Made by a program: the position numbers and the translations under genes
Shown: in pieces, positions 1 to 7,781 of the stretch
How positions within the stretch are numbered: position 1 is the first letter of the stretch
Layout of the letters: each line of letters begins with the position of its first letter
Origin: an uncultured Myxococcaceae bacterium
GTDB taxonomy: Bacteria; Myxococcota_A; Polyangia; Polyangiales; Ga0077539
Reading direction: 5' to 3'
NCBI GenBank assembly: GCA_945952225.1
Contig: CAMFHP010000102.1
Coordinates: forward strand, 1-32,642
Length of the DNA stretch: 32,642 nt
Notes under the pieces: generated by a model
Told to the model about the DNA's origin: nothing
Seen by the model: the letters and a program-made list of their open reading frames with translations, nothing else
Databases searched by the model: none

Positions 1-41
1 GCCTCTTGTCTCGTGGGCTCGGAGATGTGTATAAGAGACAG
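1..41. other. Nextera sequencing adapter (not genomic)
   Basis: Bases 8-41 match the Illumina Nextera read-2 adapter and end in the 19-bp transposon mosaic end AGATGTGTATAAGAGACAG. The seven bases before it, GCCTCTT, fit the end of an i7 index; from memory they match N711 (TGCCTCTT). This is library sequence left on the contig end, so biological sequence begins at 42. Confidence 0.97.
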
Positions 42-353
42 CGTGTACACCGCGTTGAGCCACGTGTAGCAGGAGCCCCGCACGACCACGCCGCCGGTGA
101 TCATCGCGCGCGCCGCGTCGAGCACACGACGGGCGCCGGGGCGGGCGTGGGCGCGGGCGTCGTCGAGGGCGGCGAGTCCGCGGGCGGTTCTCGCAGCGGC
201 CTCGGCGCGGGGCGCGCGAAGGTCGTGGGCGCGTGACGGCGTGCGGTGGTGGGCGTGCGCGCGGCGCGGTCGTCGCTGCGCGTGCGCGTCGCGGGTCGAG
301 GCGACCATCGCGAGCAGCGCGAACATCACGGCGTGGAGGAGGTTCCGTCGCAT
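42..353 (-). CDS. Secreted protein of unknown function, N-terminal part only
   Basis: Reading the minus strand from the ATG at 353 gives 104 uninterrupted codons that run into the adapter at 41, so the gene is cut and no stop codon is visible. Residues 1 to about 25 look like a Sec signal peptide: two arginines, a hydrophobic stretch with LLHAVMFALLAMVA, then AHA before a glutamine as a probable signal peptidase I site. A basic, low-complexity stretch follows. The last visible segment, RGSCYTWLNAVYT, has the cysteine and aromatic pattern of a folded domain and resembles motifs I associate with secreted hypothetical proteins of myxobacteria. That association is recollection, not a search result. 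The gene lies 83 bp downstream of the S9 peptidase on the same strand. A TATCTC element ends 6 nt before the ATG. Function unknown. Confidence 0.65.
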
Positions 354-436
354 GCGGGAGAGATACGCAGGAGGACGGGCAGAAGATTCGCTGGGGAGCA
401 TCGCCACGCAGGTGTGGCGATCGTGCGGGCGTGGGC

Positions 437-2374
437 TCAGCGCATCACGTCGTCGAAGAAGCGCACCACGTCGCCGTAGGCGCGCAGGCGGTTCTCGCGG
501 CGAAAGATGCCGTGCCCCTCGTTGTCGAAGCGGGTGTACTCCACGCGCTGTCCGCGCTGACGGAGGGCGGCCACGATCTGCTCGGCCTCGGCCACGGGCA
601 CGCGCGGATCGTTGGCACCATGGATCACGAAGAGCGGCGCGCGGATGCGCTCGACGCGGTGGATGGGCGAGATGCGATCGAGGAGCTCCCCATCGCGGGC
701 GAGGGAGCCGTACTCGGCCTCGCGGAGCGCGCGTCGGTAGGCCGCCGTGCGTTCGAGAAAGGTGCGGAAGTTCGCGATGCCCACGATGTCGCATCCCGCG
801 GCCCAGAGCTCGGGGTTCAGCGTGAGGGCCGCGAGCACCATGTAGCCGCCGTAGGAGCCTCCCATCACGGCGATGCGCGAGGGCGCCACGTCGGCGCGCG
901 CGCGGAGCCACTGGTTCACCGCGGCGAGGTCGCGCACGCTGTCTTCGCGGCGGGCCACGTCGTCGAGGTGCGCGTAGCGCTTGCCGTAGCCCGTCGAGCC
1001 GCGGACGTTCGGCGCCGCCACGATGTACCCGTGCCCCACGAGGTACTGGATCACGGGGTTGAAGTACGGCGTGAACTGCGCCTCGGGGCCGCCGTGCACG
1101 TACACCACGACGGGCGCGCGCTCGCCCGGCGCGAGGTCGCGCGGACGGTAGAGCAGCAGCGGAACCTCCTCGCCGTCGAAGCTGCGCACGCGTTCGAGCG
1201 AGGGCTCCACGAGGCGCGTCTCGTCGAGGCCCGCGTGGTCGCTCTGCGTGAGTCGATCGACGATTCCATCGGCCACGCGCAGACGGAACACCTCATCGGG
1301 CGAGGCCGCGCGCGAGAGGTCGAAGGCGAGCGATGCGCCGTCGCGCGAGAACGACAGCGACGAGATCACACCGGGCGGCACCGCAGGACGCGCGCGCTCC
1401 GTCGGATGCGCGGGGTCGTGCACGTCGTAGAGCCGGAGCTGGCTCCACCCGTCGAGGTTGTAGACCGCCGCGAGGGTCACGCCGTCGGGCGACAGCTCGA
1501 TGAGGTCGAGGTCGTGGGGCTCGTCGACCACGAAGCGCGGAAGCGCGGGGGTGGCGCCCGTCACGTCGAGCACCGCGAGGTTCATGAACTCGCGTCCTCG
1601 GTCGCTCACGACGAAGAGCTGCGCGCCGTCGCGCGAGAACGTGGGCGACTGGTAGCGCACGTCGCCTTCGCCCGCGTGCGCGGTGAGCTGCCGCGAGGTG
1701 GCCGCGGTCACGTCGACGACGAAGACGTCCTGGTCGAAGTTGGAGCGCTCTTCGAGCACGGTCACGAAGCGCGCGTCGGGCGAGAAGTCGATGACCTCGT
1801 GGTGCCCGGCTGCCTCGAAGACACGACGCGCCGTGGAACCCTCGTCGGTGCCGCGCACGTACACGTCGAAGTCGCCGCGGCTGCGGGCGTTCGAGGCCCA
1901 GGCCATCCAGCGTCCGTCGCCCGAGAGCGCGCCGAAGAGGTGCTTCACCTCGGGGGCCGCCGTGAGGTCTGCGGGGGCGCCCACGGGGTCTCCGCCCGCC
2001 GCGAGACGGAGCACCTGGGTGTTCTCGTCGCCGCCGTGGTCGCGACCGAGGTAGAGCCATCGGCCGTCGGGGGCGTAGCGGACGAACTGCATCCGTTCGG
2101 GGTCGGTCACGAGGCGCTGCCACTGCGCTTCGGCGGCGCCGTCGCCGTTCACGCGAAAGGCCTGCGGGAGCCCCGCGGCGTCGGAGAGAAAGGCCACGGC
2201 GCGTCCGTCGGGCGAGAGCGACGGCGACGACGCGCGGTGCACGTTGAGGAGCTGCTCCATCGAGGGACCGCTGCGCGGACGCCACGCGACGGTGGGCGTG
2301 CGCTGCGCGCCGGAGCAGGCTGCGAGCGTGAGGGCGAGGAGGGCGACGGTGCGAGTGGTTCCGCGGGCGTTCAT
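437..2374 (-). CDS. S9 family prolyl oligopeptidase-like lipoprotein
   Basis: A 645-residue predicted lipoprotein of peptidase family S9 (prolyl oligopeptidase / acylaminoacyl-peptidase type), which cleaves short peptides. Residues 1-20 form a lipoprotein signal ending in LAAC, with Cys20 as the lipidated residue; this fixes the start at 2374 rather than the longer open frame upstream. Residues 45 to about 390 carry repeated SPDG/SRDG blade motifs of a beta-propeller. The C-terminal alpha/beta hydrolase domain (about 395-645) has an HGGP oxyanion motif (427-430) and a complete triad: Ser507 in GGSYGG, Asp589 in HGANDPRVP and His621 in NEGHG. Length and domain order are normal for the family. 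It is divergent from the transporter-like gene at 2503, and a TAGCGT element (2390-2385) lies 10 nt before the ATG. Substrate unknown. Confidence 0.93.
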   Translation of the reverse strand: MNARGTTRTVALLALTLAACSGAQRTPTVAWRPRSGPSMEQLLNVHRASSPSLSPDGRAVAFLSDAAGLPQAFRVNGDGAAEAQWQRLVTDPERMQFVRYAPDGRWLYLGRDHGGDENTQVLRLAAGGDPVGAPADLTAAPEVKHLFGALSGDGRWMAWASNARSRGDFDVYVRGTDEGSTARRVFEAAGHHEVIDFSPDARFVTVLEERSNFDQDVFVVDVTAATSRQLTAHAGEGDVRYQSPTFSRDGAQLFVVSDRGREFMNLAVLDVTGATPALPRFVVDEPHDLDLIELSPDGVTLAAVYNLDGWSQLRLYDVHDPAHPTERARPAVPPGVISSLSFSRDGASLAFDLSRAASPDEVFRLRVADGIVDRLTQSDHAGLDETRLVEPSLERVRSFDGEEVPLLLYRPRDLAPGERAPVVVYVHGGPEAQFTPYFNPVIQYLVGHGYIVAAPNVRGSTGYGKRYAHLDDVARREDSVRDLAAVNQWLRARADVAPSRIAVMGGSYGGYMVLAALTLNPELWAAGCDIVGIANFRTFLERTAAYRRALREAEYGSLARDGELLDRISPIHRVERIRAPLFVIHGANDPRVPVAEAEQIVAALRQRGQRVEYTRFDNEGHGIFRRENRLRAYGDVVRFFDDVMR

Positions 2375-2384
2375 GGGGCGCGCG

Positions 2385-2390
2385 ACGCTA
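2385..2390 (-). promoter_or_regulatory. TAnnnT -10-like element of the S9 peptidase gene
   Basis: On the minus strand TAGCGT ends 10 nt before the ATG at 2374, and no Shine-Dalgarno sequence lies between. If this is the -10 element, transcription would begin within a few bases of the start codon. No clear -35 element was seen. Confidence 0.4.
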
Positions 2391-2483
2391 TCACGGCGCA
2401 CCGCGGGGTCTCCCCTCACGCACACGCAGGGCGCGCAAATGGACCGCGCGCCGCGAGGGCATTGCGGTAGCGTGCGCGCACCC

Positions 2484-2499
2484 AAGAGGGAGGTCTCTT
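2484..2499 (+). promoter_or_regulatory. Strong ribosome binding site in a small hairpin loop
   Basis: GGAGGT (2489-2494) is a near-consensus Shine-Dalgarno sequence 8 nt before the ATG at 2503. It is flanked by AAGAG (2484-2488) and CTCTT (2495-2499), which can pair and place it in a six-base loop. A TAGCGT element at 2468-2473 is a candidate -10. Such a strong site is unusual among the genes here. Confidence 0.6.
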
Positions 2500-2502
2500 C
2501 GC

Positions 2503-3135
2503 ATGCAGCAACAGGTCGCTACCGGGGCTCCGGCGCCGGTGTTCGCCGAGCCCACGCCGCTCGGTCTCCTCGGTCTCGCGGTGGGGTGCGCGGCGCTCCT
2601 GCCCATCGCCTTCGGCCACGCGCTCACGCCCGACGGGTTCCGCACGGCCGCGTGGTTCTGCCTGCTCTTCGGCGGCGGGTGTCAGTTCCTCGCGGGCATG
2701 ATGTCGCTGGTGAACAAGAACCTCCTCGGAGGCACGCTCTTCACCACCTTCGCGTTCAACTGGGTGCTGAACTACGTGACCCTCTCGGGCATCGCCGAGG
2801 GACGCGTTCCCAACAGCACCATCGTGTTCAGCGTCGACGTGTGCTTCCTGGTGATCTTCGTCGTGCTGACCTTCGCGTTCGGCTTCTTCTCGAAGCTGCT
2901 CTTCGCGTTCCTGCTCGACATCGACGTGCTCTACGCGTGCCGCATCTTGAAGGAGCTCACGCACGCCCCCGCCTTCGCGCTGCCCATCGCCCTCGCGACG
3001 GTGGCCCTCGCGGGCATCGCCCTGTGGCTCGCCTTCGCGATCCTCGTGAACAGCTCCGCGGGTCGCACCATCTTCGCCGTGCCCGGTCCCCTCTTCACGC
3101 CCACGGCGCCCGCGCAGCCTTCGTCAAGCGCCTGA
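2503..3135 (+). CDS. GPR1/FUN34/YaaH family membrane protein (acetate uptake)
   Basis: A 210-residue polytopic inner-membrane protein of the GPR1/FUN34/YaaH (AceTr) family, whose studied members (SatP, Ady2) carry acetate or succinate with protons. It begins after a short soluble tail with PTPLGLLGLA, the equivalent of the family's NPAPLGL signature. About six hydrophobic segments follow, with GGGCQFLAGM and a conserved TFAFNW stretch in the middle. The length is normal for the family. The start at 2503 is supported by the consensus GGAGGT site. The gene lies between the divergent S9 peptidase and the radical SAM gene 50 bp downstream, and neither suggests a metabolic partner. The family assignment is fairly secure. 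The substrate is inferred from the family. Confidence 0.85.
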   Translation: MQQQVATGAPAPVFAEPTPLGLLGLAVGCAALLPIAFGHALTPDGFRTAAWFCLLFGGGCQFLAGMMSLVNKNLLGGTLFTTFAFNWVLNYVTLSGIAEGRVPNSTIVFSVDVCFLVIFVVLTFAFGFFSKLLFAFLLDIDVLYACRILKELTHAPAFALPIALATVALAGIALWLAFAILVNSSAGRTIFAVPGPLFTPTAPAQPSSSA

Positions 3136-3185
3136 GCATCTGGTCGTTCCCCGCGCGTCGTGACCACATCCCGTGGCGACGCACC

Positions 3186-4433
3186 ATGGGCGACGTTCCC
3201 CTCCGACGACGACTGGAAATCCTCGCCGACGCAGCCCGCTACGACGCCTCGTGCGCGAGCAGCGGGGCGCAGCGTCGGGGCACGCGCGAGGGCCTCGGCA
3301 ACACGACACGCATCGGCATCTGTCACAGCTACACGCCCGACGGGCGCTGTGTGTCGCTGCTGAAGCTCCTGCTCACGAACCACTGCATCTACGACTGCCA
3401 GTACTGCGTGAACCGCGTGACGAGCGACGTGGAGCGCGCGTCGTTCACGGCCGCCGAGGTCGCGTGGCTCACCACCGAGTTCTACCGACGCAACTACATC
3501 GAGGGGCTCTTTCTCTCCTCGGGCGTCGTGCGCTCCGCGGATCACACCATGGAGCAGCTCGTGGCCGTCGCGCGCGCGCTGCGCACGGAGCATCAGTTCC
3601 GCGGGTACATCCACCTGAAGGCCGTGCCCGGCGCGTCGCCCGAGATGCTCGCCGAGGCGGGCCGCTGGGCCGACCGCCTGAGCGCCAACATCGAGCTCCC
3701 CACGGCGACGGACCTCGCGCGTCTCGCACCGGGCAAGACCTTTCCCGTCATCGAGTCGGCGATGCGCGAGATCGCCACGCGCCGCGAAGAGGCCGTCGAG
3801 GCGCAGCGCGAGAGCCGCCGCGCGCCGGTGTTCGCCCCCGCGGGACAGAGCACGCAGATGATCGTCGGCGCCACGCCCGCGAGCGACGCGGTGATCCTCC
3901 AGACCGCGGCGCGGCTCTACACCACGCACGGCCTCCGACGGGTCTACTACTCGGCCTACAGCCCGACGCCGCACGCCGACGCGCGACTGCCGCCCGAACC
4001 GCCGCCGCTCGTGCGCGAACACCGGCTCTACCAGGGCGACTGGCTCTTTCGCAGCTATGGGTTTTCGATCGACGAGATCGTGCCGCCCGAGGCGCCGCAG
4101 CTCGACCTCGAGGTCGACCCGAAGCTCGCGTGGGCGCTGCGAAACCGTCAGCACTTTCCCGTCGATGTGAACCGCGCGCCGCGCGAGATGCTGCTGCGCG
4201 TGCCGGGCCTCGGCGTTCGCAACGTGCAGCGCATCCTGCAGGCCCGACGGCACCGCGCGATCACCCTCGCCGACCTCGCACGACTGCGCTGCGCGATGGA
4301 GCGCGTGCGTCCCTTCGTGCTCACCGAAGACCACAACCCCGCGACGCGCGCCCTCGACCGGGTGGACCTCCGCGCCCGTGTGACCCGCGGCGTGCAGCTC
4401 GACCTCTTCGCGCCGCGCGTGACCGCCACGTGA
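3186..4433 (+). CDS. Radical SAM protein of the UDG-linked DNA repair/modification family
   Basis: A 415-residue radical S-adenosylmethionine protein. The iron-sulfur motif CxxxCxxC is Cys67, Cys71 and Cys74 in NHCIYDCQYC. Near the C-terminus (about 325-352) lies a helix-hairpin-helix segment, VNRAPREMLLRVPGLGVRNV, which usually binds DNA without sequence specificity. The N-terminus (LEILADAARYDASCASSG) and overall layout fit the family annotated as 'putative DNA modification/repair radical SAM protein' (TIGR03916), which nearly always occurs beside a DUF4130/uracil-DNA-glycosylase-like protein. That partner begins 7 bp downstream. The start at 3186 gives the usual family N-terminus; the frame stays open upstream but is not needed. 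The chemistry of this family is not known to me; action on damaged or modified DNA is inferred from the HhH domain and partner. Confidence 0.9.
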   Translation: MGDVPLRRRLEILADAARYDASCASSGAQRRGTREGLGNTTRIGICHSYTPDGRCVSLLKLLLTNHCIYDCQYCVNRVTSDVERASFTAAEVAWLTTEFYRRNYIEGLFLSSGVVRSADHTMEQLVAVARALRTEHQFRGYIHLKAVPGASPEMLAEAGRWADRLSANIELPTATDLARLAPGKTFPVIESAMREIATRREEAVEAQRESRRAPVFAPAGQSTQMIVGATPASDAVILQTAARLYTTHGLRRVYYSAYSPTPHADARLPPEPPPLVREHRLYQGDWLFRSYGFSIDEIVPPEAPQLDLEVDPKLAWALRNRQHFPVDVNRAPREMLLRVPGLGVRNVQRILQARRHRAITLADLARLRCAMERVRPFVLTEDHNPATRALDRVDLRARVTRGVQLDLFAPRVTAT

Positions 4434-4440
4434 GGCGACC

Positions 4441-5733
4441 GTGAGCCGTGTGGTGGTCGTGGGCGATGAGCTCGCGCGCTTCCGTCGCGCCGCACGCTGG
4501 CTGGCCCACGAGGGCCTCGCGCCCGAGGGTGTCGACCTCGTCGACGACGCGCCCACCGGAGGGCTCTTCGGCGCGGTGATGCGCGAGGTGCCCGACGCGC
4601 CCGCGACGCTCTCGGTGCCGCGCGCCCACGTCGACACGATCGAGCGCGCCGCGTGTCACCGCGACCCCCAGCGGTGGAACGTGCTCTACCGACTGCTCTG
4701 GCGCCGCGCCCACGGAGAGCCCGACGTGTTCGACGTGCCCACGGACCCCGACGTGCGCGCGCTCTCGGCCCTCGACGCGGCCGTGCGGCGCGACCTGCAC
4801 AAGATGAAGGCCTTCGTGCGCTTCGCCCCGCACACGCTCGACGGCGAGGAGACCTGGGCCGCGTGGCACGGCAGCGAGCACCGCATCCTGCGACTCGCGA
4901 CGCCCTTCTTCGTCGACCGCTTCGGCTCGATGCGCTGGTGGCTGCTCACGCCCTGGGACGGCGCCGTGTGGGATCGCACCGCGCTCACCTTCGGCCCCGG
5001 CATGACCCGCCGCGAGGCGCAGCAGACGCTCACCCGCGACGCGCTCGACGAGCTCTGGAAGAGCTACTACGCGCACATCTTCAACCCCGCGCGGCTCCAC
5101 GTTCGCGCGATGCACCGCGAGATGCCGCGCAAGCACTGGGCGACGCTTCCCGAAGCCGCGCTCATCACCGACCTGCTGCTCCAGAGCCCCGCGCGCGCCG
5201 CCGCGATGACCCCGCGCGACCGCAGCGCCCGCTCGCTCGTACCCACAGACCGACGGCTCCCGGTGCTCCGTGACGCCGCCCGCGCGTGCGACGTGTGCGG
5301 CCGTTGCGGGGTGTTCGCGTGGCCCGAGGCTTCGAACGGTGAGGTCGCGCTCGCGGTGCTGCTCGAACGGCCCGAGGTGCTCCCCGCGTTCGAAGCGCTT
5401 CGCGCGCGCGCCGGGCTCGATGCGTCGGAGGTCTACGTGACCTTCGCGGTGAAGCACGGCGGCGCACGCGCGCGGGCCGCCGAGGTGGCCGCGTGCAGGC
5501 CGTGGCTCGACGCGGAGTTCGAAGCGCTGCGTCCGCGGGTGGTGCTGGCGATGGGGGTGACCGCGGGGCGCGCGGTGCTCGGTCCGCTCGCGGGAGAGCG
5601 CGCGATGGGCGCGGTGTTCGAGCAGGCGGGGGGCGCGCGCGAGGCGGTGTTTGCGACGTGGGCGCCCGACGCGGGCCGCGACGACGACGCGGTGGAACAC
5701 CTGCGCGCGGCGTGGTTCCGCGCGACGCGGTGA
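4441..5733 (+). CDS. DUF4130 protein fused to a degenerate UdgX-like UDG domain
   Basis: A 430-residue partner of the upstream radical SAM protein. Residues about 80-250 are a DUF4130 domain, recognisable from RRDLHKMKAFVRF, PFFVDRFGSMRW, TFGPG and IFNPARLHVRAMHREMPRKHW (positions roughly 117-233). Residues 272-428 align with UdgX/family-4-type uracil-DNA glycosylases: CxxCxxC at Cys283/286/289, VYVTFAVKH (331-339) and ACRPWL with Cys352. The active-site parts are missing. The GE-PG-ED motif is replaced by VALAVLLERPEV. The arginine-rich loop with the histidine that bonds to uracil in UdgX is shortened to GGARARA. The late HPS motif reads WAPD, and the Asn usual in VTN-VK is Phe335. Codon use is regular throughout, so this is divergence rather than frameshift. 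It begins with GTG and ends 3 bp from the convergent ung stop. Confidence 0.88.
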   Translation: MSRVVVVGDELARFRRAARWLAHEGLAPEGVDLVDDAPTGGLFGAVMREVPDAPATLSVPRAHVDTIERAACHRDPQRWNVLYRLLWRRAHGEPDVFDVPTDPDVRALSALDAAVRRDLHKMKAFVRFAPHTLDGEETWAAWHGSEHRILRLATPFFVDRFGSMRWWLLTPWDGAVWDRTALTFGPGMTRREAQQTLTRDALDELWKSYYAHIFNPARLHVRAMHREMPRKHWATLPEAALITDLLLQSPARAAAMTPRDRSARSLVPTDRRLPVLRDAARACDVCGRCGVFAWPEASNGEVALAVLLERPEVLPAFEALRARAGLDASEVYVTFAVKHGGARARAAEVAACRPWLDAEFEALRPRVVLAMGVTAGRAVLGPLAGERAMGAVFEQAGGAREAVFATWAPDAGRDDDAVEHLRAAWFRATR

Positions 5734-5736
5734 CGG

Positions 5737-6417
5737 TCAGAGGTTGGGAATCTGCCAGTCGATGGGGCGGTCGCCGAAGCCTTCGAGCGCGGCGTTGACC
5801 TTCGAGAATGGACGGCTGCCCATGAAGAGCTTCACCGAGAGGGGCGACGGGTGCGCGCCCTCGATGACCGTGTGCTTCTCGGCGTCGATGAGCTTCTTCT
5901 TCTTCTTCGCGTAGGCGCCCCAGAGCACGAAGACCATGGGCTTCTCGCGCGCGCTGAGCGTGCGGATCACCGCGTCGGTGAAGGTCTCCCACCCGCGGTC
6001 TTTGTGCGAGTTGGGCGTGTGGGCCTGCACGGTCAGCACGGCGTTGAGCATCATCACGCCCTGCTGCGCCCAGGGCACGAGGTAGCCGTTGTTGGGGATC
6101 TTGCAGCCCAGGTCGGCCTTGAGCTCTTTGTACATGTTGGCCAGCGACGGGGGCGTCGAGATGCCGGGCTTCACCGAGAAGCTGAGCCCGTGGGCCTGGC
6201 CGTTGTCGTGGTACGGGTCCTGGCCGAGGATCAGCACGCGCACGTCGGGGAGGTCGGTGAGCGCGAAGGCCGAGAAGACCTCGTCGGCCGGAGGAAACAC
6301 CTCGTGCTGCGCGCGCTGCTCGGTGACGAACTGCTGGAGCTCGGACCAGTAGGGCTTCGCGAACTCGGGCGCGAGGGCCGCGGCCCATCCCGGCGGGAGC
6401 TTCGGTGCGTGGGGCAT
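5737..6417 (-). CDS. ung: Uracil-DNA glycosylase, family 1
   Basis: A 226-residue enzyme that removes uracil from DNA as the first step of base excision repair. Family 1 signatures are complete: GQDPYH (65-70) with the water-activating Asp67, the uracil-pocket segment with GLSFSVKPG (77-85), VLLLN-like MMLNAVLTV (122-130), and HPSPLS (189-194) with catalytic His189. The length matches Ung. A run of five lysines (171-175), encoded by AAG repeats, sits on a surface stretch next to the active-site-distal helix and is a little unusual. The ATG at 6415-6417 is the only sensible start. It is convergent with the DUF4130-UDG fusion, 3 bp apart, so one short region holds both an intact and a degenerate uracil-DNA glycosylase. 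Confidence 0.97.
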   Translation of the reverse strand: MPHAPKLPPGWAAALAPEFAKPYWSELQQFVTEQRAQHEVFPPADEVFSAFALTDLPDVRVLILGQDPYHDNGQAHGLSFSVKPGISTPPSLANMYKELKADLGCKIPNNGYLVPWAQQGVMMLNAVLTVQAHTPNSHKDRGWETFTDAVIRTLSAREKPMVFVLWGAYAKKKKKLIDAEKHTVIEGAHPSPLSVKLFMGSRPFSKVNAALEGFGDRPIDWQIPNL

Positions 6418-6448
6418 TGGGGTCTCTCTCTGCGGTGGTGGGGGAGTG

Positions 6449-6865
6449 TCAGCCGAGGGCGTCGCGGAGCTGCGCGGCGAGGGCCGCGGCGTCGCCGTGG
6501 TCGATGGGGCGCGTGGGCCATCCCACGCCGAGCCCCTGGCGCTCGTCGGGCTTCGGGATGATGTGAAAATGCACGTGGAACACGGCCTGGTGCGCGAGGG
6601 CGCCGTTGTTCTGGAGCACGTTGTAGGCGCTCGCGCCGGTGGCCTTCATCACCGCGCGACACAGCCGCGGGAGCACGCGCCCGAGGGCCGCGGCGCTCTC
6701 GTCGGAGAGGGCGTCGAGCGTGGCCGCGGGCTCTTTGGGGATCACCAGGGTGTGACCGCGCGAGAGCGGGCCGATGTCGAGGAAGGCGAGGACGTGGTCG
6801 TCTTCGTAGACCTTGTGGCAGGGGATCTCGCCCCGGATGATCTTCGAGAAGATGGTCTCACTCAT
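6449..6865 (-). CDS. HIT family nucleotide hydrolase/transferase
   Basis: A 138-residue histidine-triad protein. The active-site triad HVHFHIIP is at 97-104. The N-terminus has the usual SETIFSKIIRGEIPCHKVYEDD pattern (positions 2-23) of HINT/Hit-like proteins, which hydrolyse adenosine phosphoramidates and related nucleotides. The start at 6865 is chosen because it gives the family N-terminus and has GGGAGG about 11 nt upstream; the longer frame to 7012 is not family-like. A TAGCCT element (6902-6897) lies upstream as a possible -10. It is in the same direction as ung, 31 bp upstream of it, so the two may share a transcript. The exact substrate cannot be read from sequence. Confidence 0.93.
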   Translation of the reverse strand: MSETIFSKIIRGEIPCHKVYEDDHVLAFLDIGPLSRGHTLVIPKEPAATLDALSDESAAALGRVLPRLCRAVMKATGASAYNVLQNNGALAHQAVFHVHFHIIPKPDERQGLGVGWPTRPIDHGDAAALAAQLRDALG

Positions 6866-6971
6866 GCGCGTGTGCCTCCCGGTACGACGGCGCGCGAGGC
6901 TATCACCGCGGTGACGTTCCGGTGCGCGGAGTTTTCTCGCGCGGTGGAGCCCTGGGATATACCCCTCGCCC

Positions 6972-7778
6972 GTGAACGACCCGGCCCGCGAGCTCACCGT
7001 CCTCACGCTCAACCTCTGGAACCGCGCGCCTCCGTGGGAGGAACGACTCGCGGTGATCCGCGCGGGACTCGCCGCGAGGGCGCCCGACGTGGTGTCGCTC
7101 CAAGAGGTGATCTCGCTGCCCGACGTGGGCTTCGACCAGGCCGCGCAGATCGCCGATGGACTGGGCTACGAGGTCGCCTTCGCGCAGTCACCGACGGGCG
7201 AGTTCATTCTCGGCAACGCGGTGCTCTCACGCTTTCCCATCGTGGAGCGCGACGTGTTGATCCTGCCGCAGGGCGGTCACGACGAGGGCCGCTGCGCGCT
7301 CTTCACGCGCCTCCAGACCCCGTGGGGCCCGCTCCCCTTCGTGGCCACGCACCTGCACTGGAAGCTCCACCACGGACACATCCGCTACGCGCAGGTGCAG
7401 GCCCTCGTCGACCACCTCGCGGGCTTCGTGCGCGCGGGCGATCTTCCGCCCGTCATCGCGGGCGACTTCAACGCCGAACCCGACAGCGACGAGATCCGCT
7501 TTCTGCGCGGCTACACGGGCGGACGCGGGCCGTGCGTGCACTTCAACGACTGCTGGCGCGCCGCGGGCGACGGCACCGCGGGCTACACCTTCGCGCGCCG
7601 CAACCCCAACGCGGCCCTCTCGCGCGAGCCCGATCGACGCATCGACTATGTGTTCGTGGGCGGTCCCGACGAGGCGCTGCGCGGCGTGCCTTTGTCGTGC
7701 GCGCTGTGCTTCGAGGAGCCCGTCGACGGGGTGTATGCGAGCGACCACTACGGGGTCGTCGCGCGCATCGACGTGTGA
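6972..7778 (+). CDS. Endonuclease/exonuclease/phosphatase (EEP) family protein
   Basis: A 268-residue metal-dependent hydrolase of the EEP (DNase I-like) superfamily. Characteristic motifs are in order: LTLNLWN (11-17), LQE with metal-binding Glu45, the histidine-rich ATHLHWKLHHGH segment, GDFNAEP with Asp165 and Asn167, and SDH at 257-259 near the end. There is no signal peptide, so it is probably cytoplasmic. Members act on DNA, phosphoinositides, sphingomyelin or nucleotides, and sequence alone does not decide which. The start is a GTG at 6972 with no Shine-Dalgarno; a TATACC element (6958-6963) ends 8 nt before it, consistent with a very short leader. The gene is divergent from the HIT gene and ends 3 bp before the convergent membrane protein gene. 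Confidence 0.88.
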   Translation: MNDPARELTVLTLNLWNRAPPWEERLAVIRAGLAARAPDVVSLQEVISLPDVGFDQAAQIADGLGYEVAFAQSPTGEFILGNAVLSRFPIVERDVLILPQGGHDEGRCALFTRLQTPWGPLPFVATHLHWKLHHGHIRYAQVQALVDHLAGFVRAGDLPPVIAGDFNAEPDSDEIRFLRGYTGGRGPCVHFNDCWRAAGDGTAGYTFARRNPNAALSREPDRRIDYVFVGGPDEALRGVPLSCALCFEEPVDGVYASDHYGVVARIDV

Positions 7779-7781
7779 AGT

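Noticed and set aside
233-2470. Long plus-strand open frame opposite the S9 peptidase
   Set aside because: It is His/Arg/Val-rich antisense translation of the peptidase gene, as expected in very GC-rich DNA. The minus-strand gene has full family motifs.
5281-5733. Frameshift as the cause of the missing UDG motifs in the DUF4130 fusion
   Set aside because: Alignable blocks (CxxC, VYVT-VKH, ACRPWL, MGVTAGRAVLG) occur in one frame with regular codon use throughout, so the motifs have diverged or been lost.
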